In this document: positions 24,575 through 35,466 of the stretch, piece by piece
Position numbering within the stretch: position 1 is the stretch's first letter
Layout of the letters: each line of letters begins with the position of its first letter
From: Phycisphaeraceae bacterium
Lineage (GTDB): Bacteria; Planctomycetota; Phycisphaerae; Phycisphaerales; UBA1924
Reading direction: 5' to 3'
NCBI GenBank assembly: GCA_020639135.1
Contig: JACKHE010000003.1
Coordinates: forward strand, 62,001-126,000
Length of the DNA: 64,000 nucleotides
Position numbers and translations under genes: made by a program
Notes under the pieces: model-generated
The model's input: only the letters and a program-made list of their open reading frames with translations
Database searches by the model: none
Told to the model about the DNA's origin: nothing

Positions 24575-26935
24575 TCAGCCGGCCGTTCCGAACGCGCCGA
24601 TGAGGATGCCCAGGTCCGCCGTGTCCACGACGCCGTCGCCGTTGACATCCGCGGCGGGGTTGTTGGAACCGAACGACCCGAGGAGTATGCCGAGGTCCGC
24701 GGTGTCCACGATCCCGTCGTTGTTGAGATCGGGGGTGATCAGCGAGCCGGGCGAGAAGGTCGGGTGCGGCGAGAAGATCGCGTTGTCGTGGAAGCAGTCG
24801 TCGAACTGGTAGAAGACCTGCGCCGACGCCCTTGGCGCCTGGATGTGGGCGCTGAGCGTCGCGCCGGGCGCGATCGGGGCGCCGTGGGAGTACGTCAGGT
24901 CCGACCAGTACCCCTGGCTCGGGTCGCTGGGATCGATGAAGAGCGTCCCGTTGTTGGGGTTGATCCAGAGGAAGGGCTTCCAAGCCGGCGTGGGGGGGAT
25001 GATGTCGCCGCCCGCCGGGTTGGGGTTGCGCAGGAACGGCGGGAACCAGAGCACGTCGTTGACGCCGTCGCCGTCGGTGTCCACGTTCAGCGCGCCGTTG
25101 GGGTTGTACGGGCCGATGTCGTTCTGGCAGAAGCCGCCCAGGGGATGCTCGAGGTGGTCGCACATCCTCGCGACGCCGTAGCCCTCGGTGAGCTGGCCGA
25201 TGACGAGCCCGTCGAGCCCGTCGGCGTCCTTGAGGCGGGATGGGCTGGGGTGCTCAGGGGATTCGATGATGAAGTTCGGAGGGTTGAACCGGAAGTCGCC
25301 GCCGCGGATGTCCGCGTCGTACTGCCAGCCGGAGTGCGTCCGGCCGTGCCCGTCGGTGAACTCGAGGGTCATCACGTTGTCCGCGAGCCTGGAGAAGACG
25401 TCGGACTGCTGGATGACATCAAAGTGCGGGCGGAACCCCCACCCCGCGCGCCACTGCATCTCCGCGACCTTGGGCGCGCCGTAGGTGGGCTTGAAGTTCA
25501 TCACCTCGAACGAGTGCGAACCGGACGGGAAGCTCCCCGCGTCGATGTCGTTGGTCAGCTTCGCGCCGAAATCAACGTTGCGGAAGTAGTGCGTGTGGTT
25601 GTCGAGGTTGACCAGAGCGACCTTCAGCCTGTCGCCCTGGAGCCAGCCGGTGATGCGGTTGCCGTTGGGGCCGTCGCCGTACATCTCGTTGTTCATGTAC
25701 GCGCTGACGTAGTCGTAATCGCCGAAGTTCCCGGGGGAGAGCCCCTGCGAGGCGAGCGCGTCCCACGCCTCCTGGGGCAAACCGTTCTGGTTCTCGAGCA
25801 GGTCCGCCCAGCCCTGCCAGACGCCGGCCGGCGCGGTGATCGCATCGGTCAGCATCGCCAGCGTCTGCGCCGGGGTGGCGCCGCCCAGCACCGCCTGCGC
25901 GACAGTGTAGATCTTCTTCTCCGGGGCGGCGTCGCCGATGTCGTCGATCGACAGCTGCGCGTTGCGGTAGGCGTAACTCAGGCCCTGGGGCTCGAGCTCG
26001 ACCGCTCCGGTGTGCGCGTTGACCATCTCGTACACCGGCTGCAGGAACTGGATCCTCGGGGGGTGGACCCTCCAGCCCCAGGTGTACACGCCGCGCAGCA
26101 GGCGCACCGGCGGGAAGTCAACGGTGATCTCCGTCACCTTGTCGTTCTGGATCTTCTCCCAGACGGCGTCGAAGCCCTTGTAGGGGAACTGCACGCTCCC
26201 GGGCAGGCGGTGGTCGAGCATCACGCACGTTGGCGCGAAGTCCTCGGTCACGAGCGAGTAGATCCTGAAGTGGATCCGCATCGTGTCGAACTCGTGCGCG
26301 GCGACCGGGACGCGGAGCAGGAACGTGTCGGAATCGAACTGCCCGTCGTACCACAGGAAGTTGACGGCGGTCTCCCAGATCTTCCGGGGCTGGCCGTCGA
26401 TCCCAGGCGCGGTGAGCCCGCTGTCGGTCAGGGTCTTCATCTTGTACTCGCCGGGCACATGCCCCGGCGCGAAGGCGCCGCGGTTGTAGTTGAGCATCGC
26501 GAAGCCGTCGTAGATCCGCCCCTGCGTATTGCCGAGCAGGATGTCCATCAGGTCCTGGGCCGCGGCGGTCATCCCGGCGGTGTCGCCCCCGTTGGCGGCG
26601 ACGGCGAGGCTGTCGAGCCCATTGCGCAGGTCGCGGTTGGGGCTGTTGGCGCTGGTGATCGTGTGCCCCGTCAGCGACTGCGCGCCGATCACATTCGTCT
26701 CGACCGGGCCCCCCACCATGTTCAGGAGCTGGGAGCCGGACGCCTGGTCGGTGTTGGGGATGACGACGGTCTGACCGGTGGTCGAGGTCAGCGCGGGCTC
26801 GATCACGCCGGTGTTGGGGCCGGGCGCCCCGGCGTGCGCCGCGAGCGTGAGCATGGCGGCGAGCGACGCGACCGCGGCTGGCCTGGCGATCGGCGCGAGG
26901 AGAGAGCGTTTGACGGGTGAGGTTGCGGGCTGCAT
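24575..26935 (-). CDS. Large secreted protein with dockerin-like tail, function unknown
   Basis: The 786-residue product starts with an Ala-rich signal sequence (AAVASLAAMLTLAAHAG) and ends in two calcium-loop repeats (DLNNDGIVDTADLGILL, DVNGDGVVDTADLGILI). The 700-residue body is not from a family I recognise. It is rich in His, Trp and Tyr (for example LVNLDNHTHYFRNVDFG and YDADIRGGDFRFNPPNF) and has an internal aspartate-rich segment NVDTDGDGVND. There is no CxxCH. The rather polar, non-repetitive body suggests an enzyme or binding protein. Its tail is identical over 56 bases of DNA to that of the next gene upstream. Confidence 0.7.
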   Translation of the reverse strand: MQPATSPVKRSLLAPIARPAAVASLAAMLTLAAHAGAPGPNTGVIEPALTSTTGQTVVIPNTDQASGSQLLNMVGGPVETNVIGAQSLTGHTITSANSPNRDLRNGLDSLAVAANGGDTAGMTAAAQDLMDILLGNTQGRIYDGFAMLNYNRGAFAPGHVPGEYKMKTLTDSGLTAPGIDGQPRKIWETAVNFLWYDGQFDSDTFLLRVPVAAHEFDTMRIHFRIYSLVTEDFAPTCVMLDHRLPGSVQFPYKGFDAVWEKIQNDKVTEITVDFPPVRLLRGVYTWGWRVHPPRIQFLQPVYEMVNAHTGAVELEPQGLSYAYRNAQLSIDDIGDAAPEKKIYTVAQAVLGGATPAQTLAMLTDAITAPAGVWQGWADLLENQNGLPQEAWDALASQGLSPGNFGDYDYVSAYMNNEMYGDGPNGNRITGWLQGDRLKVALVNLDNHTHYFRNVDFGAKLTNDIDAGSFPSGSHSFEVMNFKPTYGAPKVAEMQWRAGWGFRPHFDVIQQSDVFSRLADNVMTLEFTDGHGRTHSGWQYDADIRGGDFRFNPPNFIIESPEHPSPSRLKDADGLDGLVIGQLTEGYGVARMCDHLEHPLGGFCQNDIGPYNPNGALNVDTDGDGVNDVLWFPPFLRNPNPAGGDIIPPTPAWKPFLWINPNNGTLFIDPSDPSQGYWSDLTYSHGAPIAPGATLSAHIQAPRASAQVFYQFDDCFHDNAIFSPHPTFSPGSLITPDLNNDGIVDTADLGILLGSFGSNNPAADVNGDGVVDTADLGILIGAFGTAG

Positions 26936-27303
26936 GGGGCGCTCCGAGGTTGTTCGTTCCCCGGCGCGCCGCGCTGGCGACACCGGTGATCCATTCACAA
27001 CGAGGAACGCGGGACCCGGAGATCGGATCGCATCAACCCAGCGAGCGGCGGAACTCAGGCAAGGTTCCACGCTCCTCACGACGCCCCCCAGGCGTCAACG
27101 CCGCTCCGTCTCGGGAGTGCGAGAGTTGATCAACGCACTGTAGTGCAAGAACCGGACCAGAGGAAGCGAAATCCGAGCCGTCGCCGCTTCCGGGTTGTCA
27201 GGGGGCATTGCCGCGGCGCGACCTCGCTGCGAACATTGACACCGACAAAACCTTTCGTCATCGCGGCTGCGCGAAAACTTGCGCGACGCGCCATGAAATA
27301 AAA
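26936..27303. other. Non-coding interval
   Basis: These 368 bases separate two dockerin-like genes on the minus strand. Apart from the terminator hairpin at the right edge, no gene, tRNA or clear promoter was recognised. Small open frames here show no homologous character and no ribosome-binding site. Confidence 0.3.
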
Positions 27304-27330
27304 ACCGGCCCGCCATCGCGGCGGGCCGGT
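27304..27330 (-). terminator. Terminator after dockerin-like gene
   Basis: A perfect 11-bp stem (ACCGGCCCGCC, arms 27304-27314 and 27320-27330) with a 5-base loop is followed on the minus strand by GGTTTTTATTTC. It lies 33 bases after the stop codon at 27363. Confidence 0.85.
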
Positions 27331-27362
27331 CATCGATCGACGATCTCTGCGCGGCGTCCGGC

Positions 27363-28187
27363 TCAGCCGGGGGTCCCGAAGACGCCCAGGAGGATCCCCA
27401 GGTCCGCCGTGTCCACGACGCCGTCGCCGTTGACATCCGCGGCGGGGTTGTTCGTGCCGAAGGCCCCGAGCAGGATTCCCAGATCCGCGGTGTCCACGAT
27501 CCCGTCGCCGTTGAGGTCGGCGCCGGGCGCCAGCGACTGGTTCCCGACGTACCAGCCCGCGTGATCAATCGAGAAGGAGACGGGGACCTCGATGATCCCG
27601 CCCGGGTTCGTCGCCCGGGTCTCGAAAGTCAGCGTCACGGACATGGCGGGCGTGGTGTCGAACTCCTGGATGTCGTTGCCCGTGCCCTCATTGGCCGGGA
27701 CGAACGCCGAGGCGGGGAAGTTGTACACGTGCAGCCCCGGATCGAGGAAGATCGCGAGGGTCTCCCACTCGTCGTCGTCGCCGGCGACGTCGATGAAGCC
27801 GTCGGCGTTGTCGTCCTCGCGCACATTGACGATCAGGCTCAGGGTCCCCTCGGGGGGCGCGCTGATGGTGATGCTGAACGTGTCGGCGCCAGCGGGGACG
27901 CTCAGCGCCGCGCCGGTGACCGTCCCGGTTCCGATGCCGAACCCGGCGATCGAGAAGATCGGATCGTGCTGGAAATCGGCCCAGACATTGAGCGATCCAC
28001 CGGAATAGACCGGCGTGGTGTCCTCGATGACGCCGAAACTCGCGACGCCTCCGAAGTAGGAGAACTGGCGGAGCAGCGCCTGACCCGGCGCATCGAACTC
28101 GCTGGGAATCTGGGGCGCGGCGTGGGCCGCGGAAACCGCGATCGCCAGCCCGACCACGACGCCCGGGCAGATCATCTTCTGAATCAT
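27363..28187 (-). CDS. Secreted beta-sandwich protein with dockerin-like tail
   Basis: The 274-residue product has a signal peptide (VVVGLAIAVSAAHA|A), a body of about 190 residues rich in beta-strands (choice-of-anchor style, with an Asp-rich REDDNADGFIDVAGDDDE loop that could bind calcium) and two C-terminal calcium-loop repeats (ADLNGDGIVDTADLGILL, ADVNGDGVVDTADLGILL). CGGAG precedes the ATG at 28187. No catalytic motif is visible; a structural or adhesive role at the surface is possible. Confidence 0.75.
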   Translation of the reverse strand: MIQKMICPGVVVGLAIAVSAAHAAPQIPSEFDAPGQALLRQFSYFGGVASFGVIEDTTPVYSGGSLNVWADFQHDPIFSIAGFGIGTGTVTGAALSVPAGADTFSITISAPPEGTLSLIVNVREDDNADGFIDVAGDDDEWETLAIFLDPGLHVYNFPASAFVPANEGTGNDIQEFDTTPAMSVTLTFETRATNPGGIIEVPVSFSIDHAGWYVGNQSLAPGADLNGDGIVDTADLGILLGAFGTNNPAADVNGDGVVDTADLGILLGVFGTPG

Positions 28188-28309
28188 GGGATGCACTCCG
28201 ACGCCGCGATGCGGCGACATGGCGTGCCGCCTCCGCGACGGGTTTGTTTGGTGGTTGTTGAAAGGTCGCGCCGGCGCGAACCCGACCCCCCGCCGGTGCA
28301 CGGAAAAAA

Positions 28310-28339
28310 CGCCAACCGCCCCCGAGAGGGCGGAAGGCG
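28310..28339 (-). terminator. Terminator after first small paralogue
   Basis: A symmetrical hairpin (CGCC, AA, CCGCCC, 6-base loop, GGGCGG, AA, GGCG) is followed on the minus strand by GTTTTTT. It lies 18 bases after the stop codon of the gene ending at 28358. Confidence 0.8.
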
Positions 28340-28357
28340 CATCCGGGGGAATGGGGA

Positions 28358-28834
28358 TCAGCGGGCTTCGAATGTCCCGACCATGTCGCCGACGGTGATC
28401 GTGGCGCCGGCCTCGATGCGGGGGAAGCCGCTCGGGATCGGCGTCCCGTCGTCGGGGCTGTCGATGAACGCGGCGGTGCGGAACTCGAGCTCCGCCCGGC
28501 CGAGGTCGTTGGCGATCAGCGTGCCGATCATCATGCCGTTGACCGTGACGACGAACTCCTCGCCGGGTTGCGCATCCTGCACATCAACGGTGAAGCGCTG
28601 CATCATGTTCACGCCGTAGTACCCGCGCTGACGCTCGCGGTAGCGCGCTTTGCCGTGGGGGCTCGAGCCCTGCTCGGCGCTGTCGAAGCGAGCCTCGGTG
28701 CGGAACTCGGTGGCCCTGGGGGCCGCGTTGTCCATCGGGGAGTCGAACGGGGTCGGGATGAACGCGGGGCTTGCCAGAGCCAGGGGCGCGGCGAGGACGG
28801 CGGACGCGAGAACGATACGGGTGGAAAGCTTCAT
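28358..28834 (-). CDS. Small secreted protein, paralogue A
   Basis: The 158-residue product has a signal peptide (MKLSTRIVLASAVLAAPLALA). Its single beta-rich domain carries the hallmark VTVNGMMIGTLIANDLGRAELEFRT. The same hallmark (VNG, then a glycine-flanked strand, then AELEFR) appears in the gene at 29011-29475 and, in three-fold form, in the gene at 35467-36648. GAGGAG lies about 10 bases before the ATG at 28834; an in-frame ATG eight codons upstream is possible but less well placed. The leader and upstream DNA are a near-perfect copy of those of paralogue B. Function unknown. Confidence 0.7.
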   Translation of the reverse strand: MKLSTRIVLASAVLAAPLALASPAFIPTPFDSPMDNAAPRATEFRTEARFDSAEQGSSPHGKARYRERQRGYYGVNMMQRFTVDVQDAQPGEEFVVTVNGMMIGTLIANDLGRAELEFRTAAFIDSPDDGTPIPSGFPRIEAGATITVGDMVGTFEAR

Positions 28835-28900
28835 GATTCGGAAACTCCTCATCGGCATGGTCCCCTCTTCGGGACCTCGGTGAGCGAGCGCCGGACTTCC
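28779..28900 (-). repeat. Duplicated leader, copy A
   Basis: This 122-base stretch covers the upstream region, ribosome-binding site and most of the signal peptide of paralogue A. It matches 29420-29541 with a single mismatch (C versus T at 28865), while the downstream coding parts have diverged strongly. Confidence 0.95.
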
Positions 28901-29010
28901 AACGACGCGCCGCTAAGGTTCGGGAATGCGCCCGCCGATGCTCTCACACCTACGGGGCTGGATTGGGCTCTCCGCTCGGGAGCGAGCGGATGGCGTTCCA
29001 AGGAAGAAGA

Positions 29011-29475
29011 TCAGTTGAACGTGGCGCTCATGTCGCCCACGGAGATGCTGTCGCCGGGGTTGATCCTGGGGAACTCAGTGGGGATGGGGTCGCCATCGCC
29101 CGGATCGTCGATGAACTCCGCGGTGCGGAACTGCAGCTCAGCGCCGCCCAGGTCGTTGACGACGACGGAGCCGTACATGTTGCCGTTGACGAGGACAGTC
29201 AGGGTGTCGCCGGGGGTGGCGTCCTCGACCTCGACGCTGAAGCGCTGCTGGATGACGGTCCCGTTGGACTTCTCGCGGTACTTGGCCTTGCCGGAGGCGA
29301 GCGAGGTCGTGCTGGCGAAACGCGCCTCGGCGCGGTGGTCGGTCAGGCCCCTGGCCACGTTGTCCTTCGTGTCGTAGGTCGGGGGCACGGAGAACTGGCT
29401 CATGATGGGGGCGCCCATGGCCAGGGGCGCGGCGAGGACGGCGGACGCGAGAACGATACGGGTGGAAAGCTTCAT
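29011..29475 (-). CDS. Small secreted protein, paralogue B
   Basis: The 154-residue product is a tandem paralogue of the 28358-28834 product. Its first 18 residues are identical (MKLSTRIVLASAVLAAPL). The mature domain keeps the pattern VLVNGNMYGSVVVNDLGGAELQFRTAEFIDDPGDG and ends GDSISVGDMSATFN, but much of the rest has diverged. The ribosome-binding site GAGGAG and spacing match copy A. Function unknown; probably a periplasmic or surface protein. Confidence 0.7.
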   Translation of the reverse strand: MKLSTRIVLASAVLAAPLAMGAPIMSQFSVPPTYDTKDNVARGLTDHRAEARFASTTSLASGKAKYREKSNGTVIQQRFSVEVEDATPGDTLTVLVNGNMYGSVVVNDLGGAELQFRTAEFIDDPGDGDPIPTEFPRINPGDSISVGDMSATFN

Positions 29476-29541
29476 GATTCGGAAACTCCTCATCGGCATG
29501 GTCCCTTCTTCGGGACCTCGGTGAGCGAGCGCCGGACTTCC
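29420..29541 (-). repeat. Duplicated leader, copy B
   Basis: This is the partner of the repeat at 28779-28900: 122 bases with one mismatch, covering promoter-proximal DNA, ribosome-binding site and signal peptide of paralogue B. Some similarity continues for about ten bases upstream (ACGACGCG). Confidence 0.95.
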
Positions 29542-29828
29542 TTACGACGCGTCGATCAGATTCGAAACGCTCCCGCCGACGATTTCACGCCGGTGGGGCG
29601 GGACCGGGGCGGCGTCGGGGAGGAACTCGACGCGGCGCCGCGGTGGGGATGCGGCACAAATGCAAAGCCCGTGCCAGAGACGCCAGTTCGATAAAATCGT
29701 GAAACACCGGGGCTGGGGGCCATTTCAGAGCCACGGCGAAAGATTCCGTCGCCCGAAAATCACCGCAGTGACGGATTCCCTTGGCGGCGAACGCTCCGGC
29801 CTGTCCCGGGCAAGTTCTGCCCCAGAGC
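29542..29828. other. Divergent intergenic region
   Basis: This interval separates paralogue B (minus strand) from the pseudopilin gene (plus strand). No gene was recognised. It probably holds the promoters of both units; no sure -35/-10 pair was picked out. Confidence 0.3.
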
Positions 29829-29848
29829 ATTGATTGACGCCAATCAAT
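29829..29848. promoter_or_regulatory. Operator-like palindrome before the pseudopilin gene
   Basis: ATTGATTG, a 4-base spacer ACGC, and CAATCAAT form a perfect inverted repeat with 8-base arms. It is AT-rich against a GC-rich background and lies about 80 bases before the preferred start of the pseudopilin gene, so a transcription-factor site is plausible. The regulator is unknown. Confidence 0.4.
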
Positions 29849-29927
29849 CGATATGCTGGGAGATTCCCCGGGTGAGACGACATTACCCTTGGGAAGGCTC
29901 AACGTCCGGATTCGGGAGATCCATCCG

Positions 29928-30737
29928 TTGTCATCTTTGGTTCAGCCATGCTGTTCGGTGTCTGAGCAGACCGGGGCCGCGGTGCGACCCCGCCGTGGCT
30001 TCACCCTCGTCGAGCTGATGGTCACCATCTCCATCATGGCGATGCTCATCGGCATCCTCACCCCCGCGATCCGCGGCGCGGTCGAGTCGTCCCGCAGCTT
30101 CAAGTGCTCCATGTCGATGCGCAACGTCGCCTTCGACTTCCGGATCTTCGCCGATGACCGCTTCCACGGCGATCGCGGCGACGACGCCGCGCTCGGCAAT
30201 CAGTTCCTGCTGGAGACCTTCCAGGAAGCGCAGTACGGCATCGACGAGTTCTGGTCCTTCGACAACCCGGACACCGCGTCGCTGATGGATTCCCCGGCTA
30301 ACGACCGGATGCAGTGCCCCTCCGTCTCCGGCGAGGTCACACTCCGCAGCCACGCGCCGTGCTCGGGCGGCGCCGTCGGGCCCGCGGAGAACGTCTCCTA
30401 CGGCTTCAACATCCGCCTGCACAAGGCGGAGGTCGCCAGCCGCAGGGGCCGGCTCAGGCTGGATTCCGTCAAGCTCAGCTCGAACATCCTCAACGAGAGC
30501 GATGTCCCGCTCGCGATCGACGTGGACGGGAAGCTCGCGTCCGCCAAGCGCGTGACGCCCGTGTTCACGGGGCCCTCGCTCGGCACGACGGGGCCGCTCG
30601 GCGGCGACCGATACTGGTTCCCGGGCTCGCGTCACGGCGGTTCGGCGAACATCTCGTTCATCGACGGCCACGTCGCGAGTTTCGACGACCCCCTGGCCAT
30701 CGACGGCCAGGGCTGGGGCTACCAGACGATCCACTGA
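29928..30737 (+). CDS. Type IV pseudopilin-like protein
   Basis: The product (269 residues from TTG 29928) has the prepilin-peptidase site RRGFTLVELMVTISIMAMLI, with cleavage after G and methylation of F. A globular domain follows, closing with SRHGGSANISFIDGHV, the H-x9-DG-like signature common in planctomycete pseudopilins. The start is unsettled. TTG at 29928 follows GGGAG at a good distance; GTG at 29982 would give the usual short leader; ATG at 29853 would add 25 residues but directly abuts a palindrome. The gene heads a same-strand run with the two-component genes, 24 bases before the kinase. It probably becomes a minor pilin or secretion-system subunit. Confidence 0.8.
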   Translation: MSSLVQPCCSVSEQTGAAVRPRRGFTLVELMVTISIMAMLIGILTPAIRGAVESSRSFKCSMSMRNVAFDFRIFADDRFHGDRGDDAALGNQFLLETFQEAQYGIDEFWSFDNPDTASLMDSPANDRMQCPSVSGEVTLRSHAPCSGGAVGPAENVSYGFNIRLHKAEVASRRGRLRLDSVKLSSNILNESDVPLAIDVDGKLASAKRVTPVFTGPSLGTTGPLGGDRYWFPGSRHGGSANISFIDGHVASFDDPLAIDGQGWGYQTIH

Positions 30738-30761
30738 TCGCGCCGCGTACACTTGGGGCCC

Positions 30762-32324
30762 ATGTCGCTCCGCATCCGATTCCTGCTCCTGCTCGGGATC
30801 CTCGGCATCTCCGTGGCGCTGCTGGCGGGATCGGCGTTCTGGTCCTTCTCCCTCCTGCGCCGCGAGGTCGTCGCGCCCTTCCAGAGCACCTCCGAGATCC
30901 TCTCCGGGCTGACCGACGTCAAACGAGGTCTCGAGGCCCAGGCGACGCGGCTGCTGGCGCCCAACATCCGCGACGCGTTCGCGCTGGATCAGCCGGGCGC
31001 CCCGACGCTCAACGCCCACGGCGTGCGCGGCACGCGATGGACGCCCCCGGGCACAACCCCCAACGCGATCGACCGCGCGGACTACGCGCACGAGACCGAG
31101 CGCATCCAGGCCCGGATCGAGGCGCTCCAGGGCGACCCGTGGTTCAGCCGGCGCCTGGGCGCCGTCGCCGCCGGGGCGCTCCGGGCGCGCACGTTCTCGG
31201 CGCTCGACTCGGGGCTGTGCTGGTACGACAGCGCCGACGCCGACGCCAGAGCGGACGCGGTCAACGAGATGTTCGAGCTGCACGAGATGATCGAGATGCT
31301 CGAGTCTCGGGTCCTCGACGACGCCGACCTCGCGATCGCCTACACCGCGAGGCTCGAGGAGCGCCTGGTGATCGTGATCGGTCTCTCGCTCGTCATCGCG
31401 CTGGTGATGGCCGTGCTCAGCTTCGCGCTCTTCCGGCGCTGGATCACGCTCCCCGTCGCGCGGCTGCGCTCGGCGGCGCGACGGATCGGGGCCGGGGATT
31501 TCGAGCACCGCATCCCGATCACCGGGCGCGACGAGCTCGCCGAGCTCTCGCACGAGGTCAACGAGATGGCCTCGACCGTCCTCGTCATGCAGGAGGAGCG
31601 CGTCCAGCGCGAACGTCTCGCCGCCACCGGTGAGCTCATCCGCCAGCTCTCGCACAACCTCCGCAACCCGCTCTCCGGGATCCGCGGCGTCGCGGAGGTC
31701 ACCCAGCGCAAGCTCCCCGAAGATTCCTCGCTCCGCGAGAACCTCGGGCGCATCATCACCAGCGTCGATCGACTCGACCTCTGGCTGCGCGACCTGCTCA
31801 GCTCGACCTCGCCGGTCGCCGTCGCGCCCGAGACGCACCGCCCCGCGCCCTGGCTGGAGCAGGTCCTGGCGGCTCACCGGCCCACGGCGGACCACAAGTC
31901 GGTCAGCCTGATCCTCGAGACGGAGGCCGCGCCGGAGACCGCGGTCTTCGACCGCCGACGGCTGGAGCAGGCGCTGACCGCCATCATCACCAACGCGATC
32001 CAGGCGACCCCCTCCGACGGGAGCGTCACCATCGCCGCCCACAGCGTCCGGGAATCGCCGACGTGGCGGATCACCGTCAGCGACACGGGCCCGGGTGTTC
32101 CCCGGGAGTTGCATCAGCGGATCTTTCAGGCACACTTCACAACGAAACCCGACGGCTCCGGCATCGGCCTTGCATCAGCCATGCAGATCGTGCGTGCGCA
32201 CGGCGGAGAACTGGGGGTGAGTGATGGGTCAGAACCAAGCAACAACGCCGATCGCGGGCGATCAGGGGCGGTTTTCACGATCACCCTCCCGCTCGAATCC
32301 GGCCCCGTCGAGGCGGATCAGTAG
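30762..32324 (+). CDS. Membrane sensor histidine kinase
   Basis: The 520-residue protein has two transmembrane helices (about 5-27 and about 202-225) around a periplasmic sensor of about 170 residues with no recognised fold. A HAMP domain follows (RRWITLPVARLRSAARRIGA), then a dimerisation domain with the phospho-accepting histidine in LSHNLRNPLSGIRG. The ATP-binding domain has an N box (IITNAIQATP), a G1 box (DTGPGVP) and a G2 box (GSGIGLASA). It autophosphorylates and probably passes the phosphate to the regulator encoded 4 bases downstream. The ATG at 30762 was preferred to a TTG three codons earlier. The signal is unknown. Confidence 0.92.
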   Translation: MSLRIRFLLLLGILGISVALLAGSAFWSFSLLRREVVAPFQSTSEILSGLTDVKRGLEAQATRLLAPNIRDAFALDQPGAPTLNAHGVRGTRWTPPGTTPNAIDRADYAHETERIQARIEALQGDPWFSRRLGAVAAGALRARTFSALDSGLCWYDSADADARADAVNEMFELHEMIEMLESRVLDDADLAIAYTARLEERLVIVIGLSLVIALVMAVLSFALFRRWITLPVARLRSAARRIGAGDFEHRIPITGRDELAELSHEVNEMASTVLVMQEERVQRERLAATGELIRQLSHNLRNPLSGIRGVAEVTQRKLPEDSSLRENLGRIITSVDRLDLWLRDLLSSTSPVAVAPETHRPAPWLEQVLAAHRPTADHKSVSLILETEAAPETAVFDRRRLEQALTAIITNAIQATPSDGSVTIAAHSVRESPTWRITVSDTGPGVPRELHQRIFQAHFTTKPDGSGIGLASAMQIVRAHGGELGVSDGSEPSNNADRGRSGAVFTITLPLESGPVEADQ

Positions 32325-32328
32325 GCCG

Positions 32329-33785
<1,457 letters not shown>

Positions 33786-33789
<4 letters not shown>

Positions 33790-35297
33790 CCCGCCGACCG
33801 GGGGACCATCTCGGCGCGGTCCGGGCGCTCACCGCGGCGCTGACGCTGTTCATCGCCGGCGCCGCGGGAGCTTCGCCCCGCGCCCTGACGCTGTCCGATC
33901 CCCTGGGCGACGCGGCACCGAGGCCTACCGACAGCGGCGGCGCCGGCGTCTTCAACAACGACGTCCCCGACCTGCTCTCGGTCCGCATCGCGGGCTGGGA
34001 GTCGTTCAGCCCGACGACCGACCCGTACAACGGGCACGAGGAGCCGGCTTCGGAGGCGCACCTGTTCCGGCTCCGGCTCACCTTCGACGGCCTCGTCAAC
34101 CCGCCGGGCCCGCTGGGGCTGAGCATGGGGCCCTTCAACCCCACGCAGTTCGGCGACCGCCCCCTCTACGGCGTGCTCGAGCTCGATGTCGATGAGCACG
34201 CCAACTCCGGCGGTGAGCTCGAAGCCGTCGCCGTCTCGCGGTTCCTCGCCAACGTCGCGCGCTTCGGCGGGCTCCCCGGGGGCTCCTTCGGCGAACGCGC
34301 CGCGCAGTCCGCCGACGACTACGACGGGAACTACTTCAGTCAACCCCAGTTCGAGCGCAGCGGCGCCGAGTTCAGCCTCATCATGTGCGGCTGCTTCCAA
34401 CCCGCCATCGTCAGCGAGGACGGCGACATGGACGGCGTCTTCGACGCCGGCGAGACGTGGGTCGTCGAGGGCCGGTTCTTCGAGCGCATGCAGGCGATCC
34501 GCCAGTGGAGCGGCGTCGGCGGGGGCAGCGACCTGGGTCTCTACGACCCCGTCGTCCGTCTCCGCTTCAAGCACGACACGGGCGTTGACCAGACCACCGT
34601 TACGCTCGTCTATCCGCTCGACATGCGCGGCGCCGCCGACCTCGCCGGCGAGCCACAGCAGCTCAGTGATTACGACGTCTCGAACCACAACAGCATCGAA
34701 GAGGCGATCGACGACCTCATCGAGACCGCCGAGGGCGCCGGCGGCCCGATCCAGAACCCCGCCGTGGAGAACATGATCGAGCAGTGGGAGGGCGAGAACA
34801 CGCAGGACTTCCTCGACCCGGCCGACTGGGACATGCACGCGCTCTTCGGGACCGCCTACACCTCCCCCGCGGCGTCGCTCTACGTCTGGAGCGACGTCGG
34901 CTTCGACGTGACCCGCGGCGACTTCACCACCGACACCCTGCTGGACAACGCCGACCGCAGCGCCCTGATCAACGAGATCACCTCGCGCGACGGGACGGCC
35001 TCCGACGCCGATGGCGTCGTCAACGGCGTCGTGGTCATCCCCGATCACGCCGCCAACTTCAGCTTGTACGACCTCGACGCCGACGGCGTGCTGGGCCAGG
35101 CCGATATCGATCTCTTCGATGAACTCACGCCGCTCTACGGCGATCTCAACGGCGATTGCGTCGTGGACACCGCCGACCTGGGCATCCTCCTGGGACAGTT
35201 CGGCGCCGCGGGTTCCGCGGACATCAACAACGACGGCGTCGTGGACACCGCCGACCTGGGCATCCTGCTCGGGATGTTCGGCGGCGTGTGCGGCTGA
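33786..35297 (+). CDS. Secreted protein with dockerin-like tail, coupled to the two-component system
   Basis: The 503-residue product has a signal peptide (ALTLFIAGAAGA|S) and a body with several acidic loops that look calcium-binding (EDGDMDGVFDAGETW, DLDADGVLGQADIDLFDE). Two C-terminal calcium-loop repeats follow (GDLNGDCVVDTADLGILL, ADINNDGVVDTADLGILL). The body family was not recognised. The start overlaps the response-regulator stop by ATGA, an unusually tight link between a regulator and a secreted protein, and suggests that it is an output or a sensed partner of that system. Confidence 0.75.
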
Positions 35298-35466
35298 CGA
35301 AAATACTCGTCACAGAACCGTGCGCCGATCGACCAATCCCAAATACCACAGGTTCCTTGAATCAACGCAAGATTGGCGCCGTGTGTGCACATCCATCGTT
35401 GTGCAGGTTTGCACCATGAACGTCACGATTCATTCCGCACAGTGCCTGGCGCAGCAGGAGAAGACC

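Noticed and set aside
29853..29927. ATG at 29853 as the pseudopilin start
   Set aside because: It has no ribosome-binding site and lies 5 bases after a perfect palindrome. It would also give a 49-residue leader, far longer than usual.
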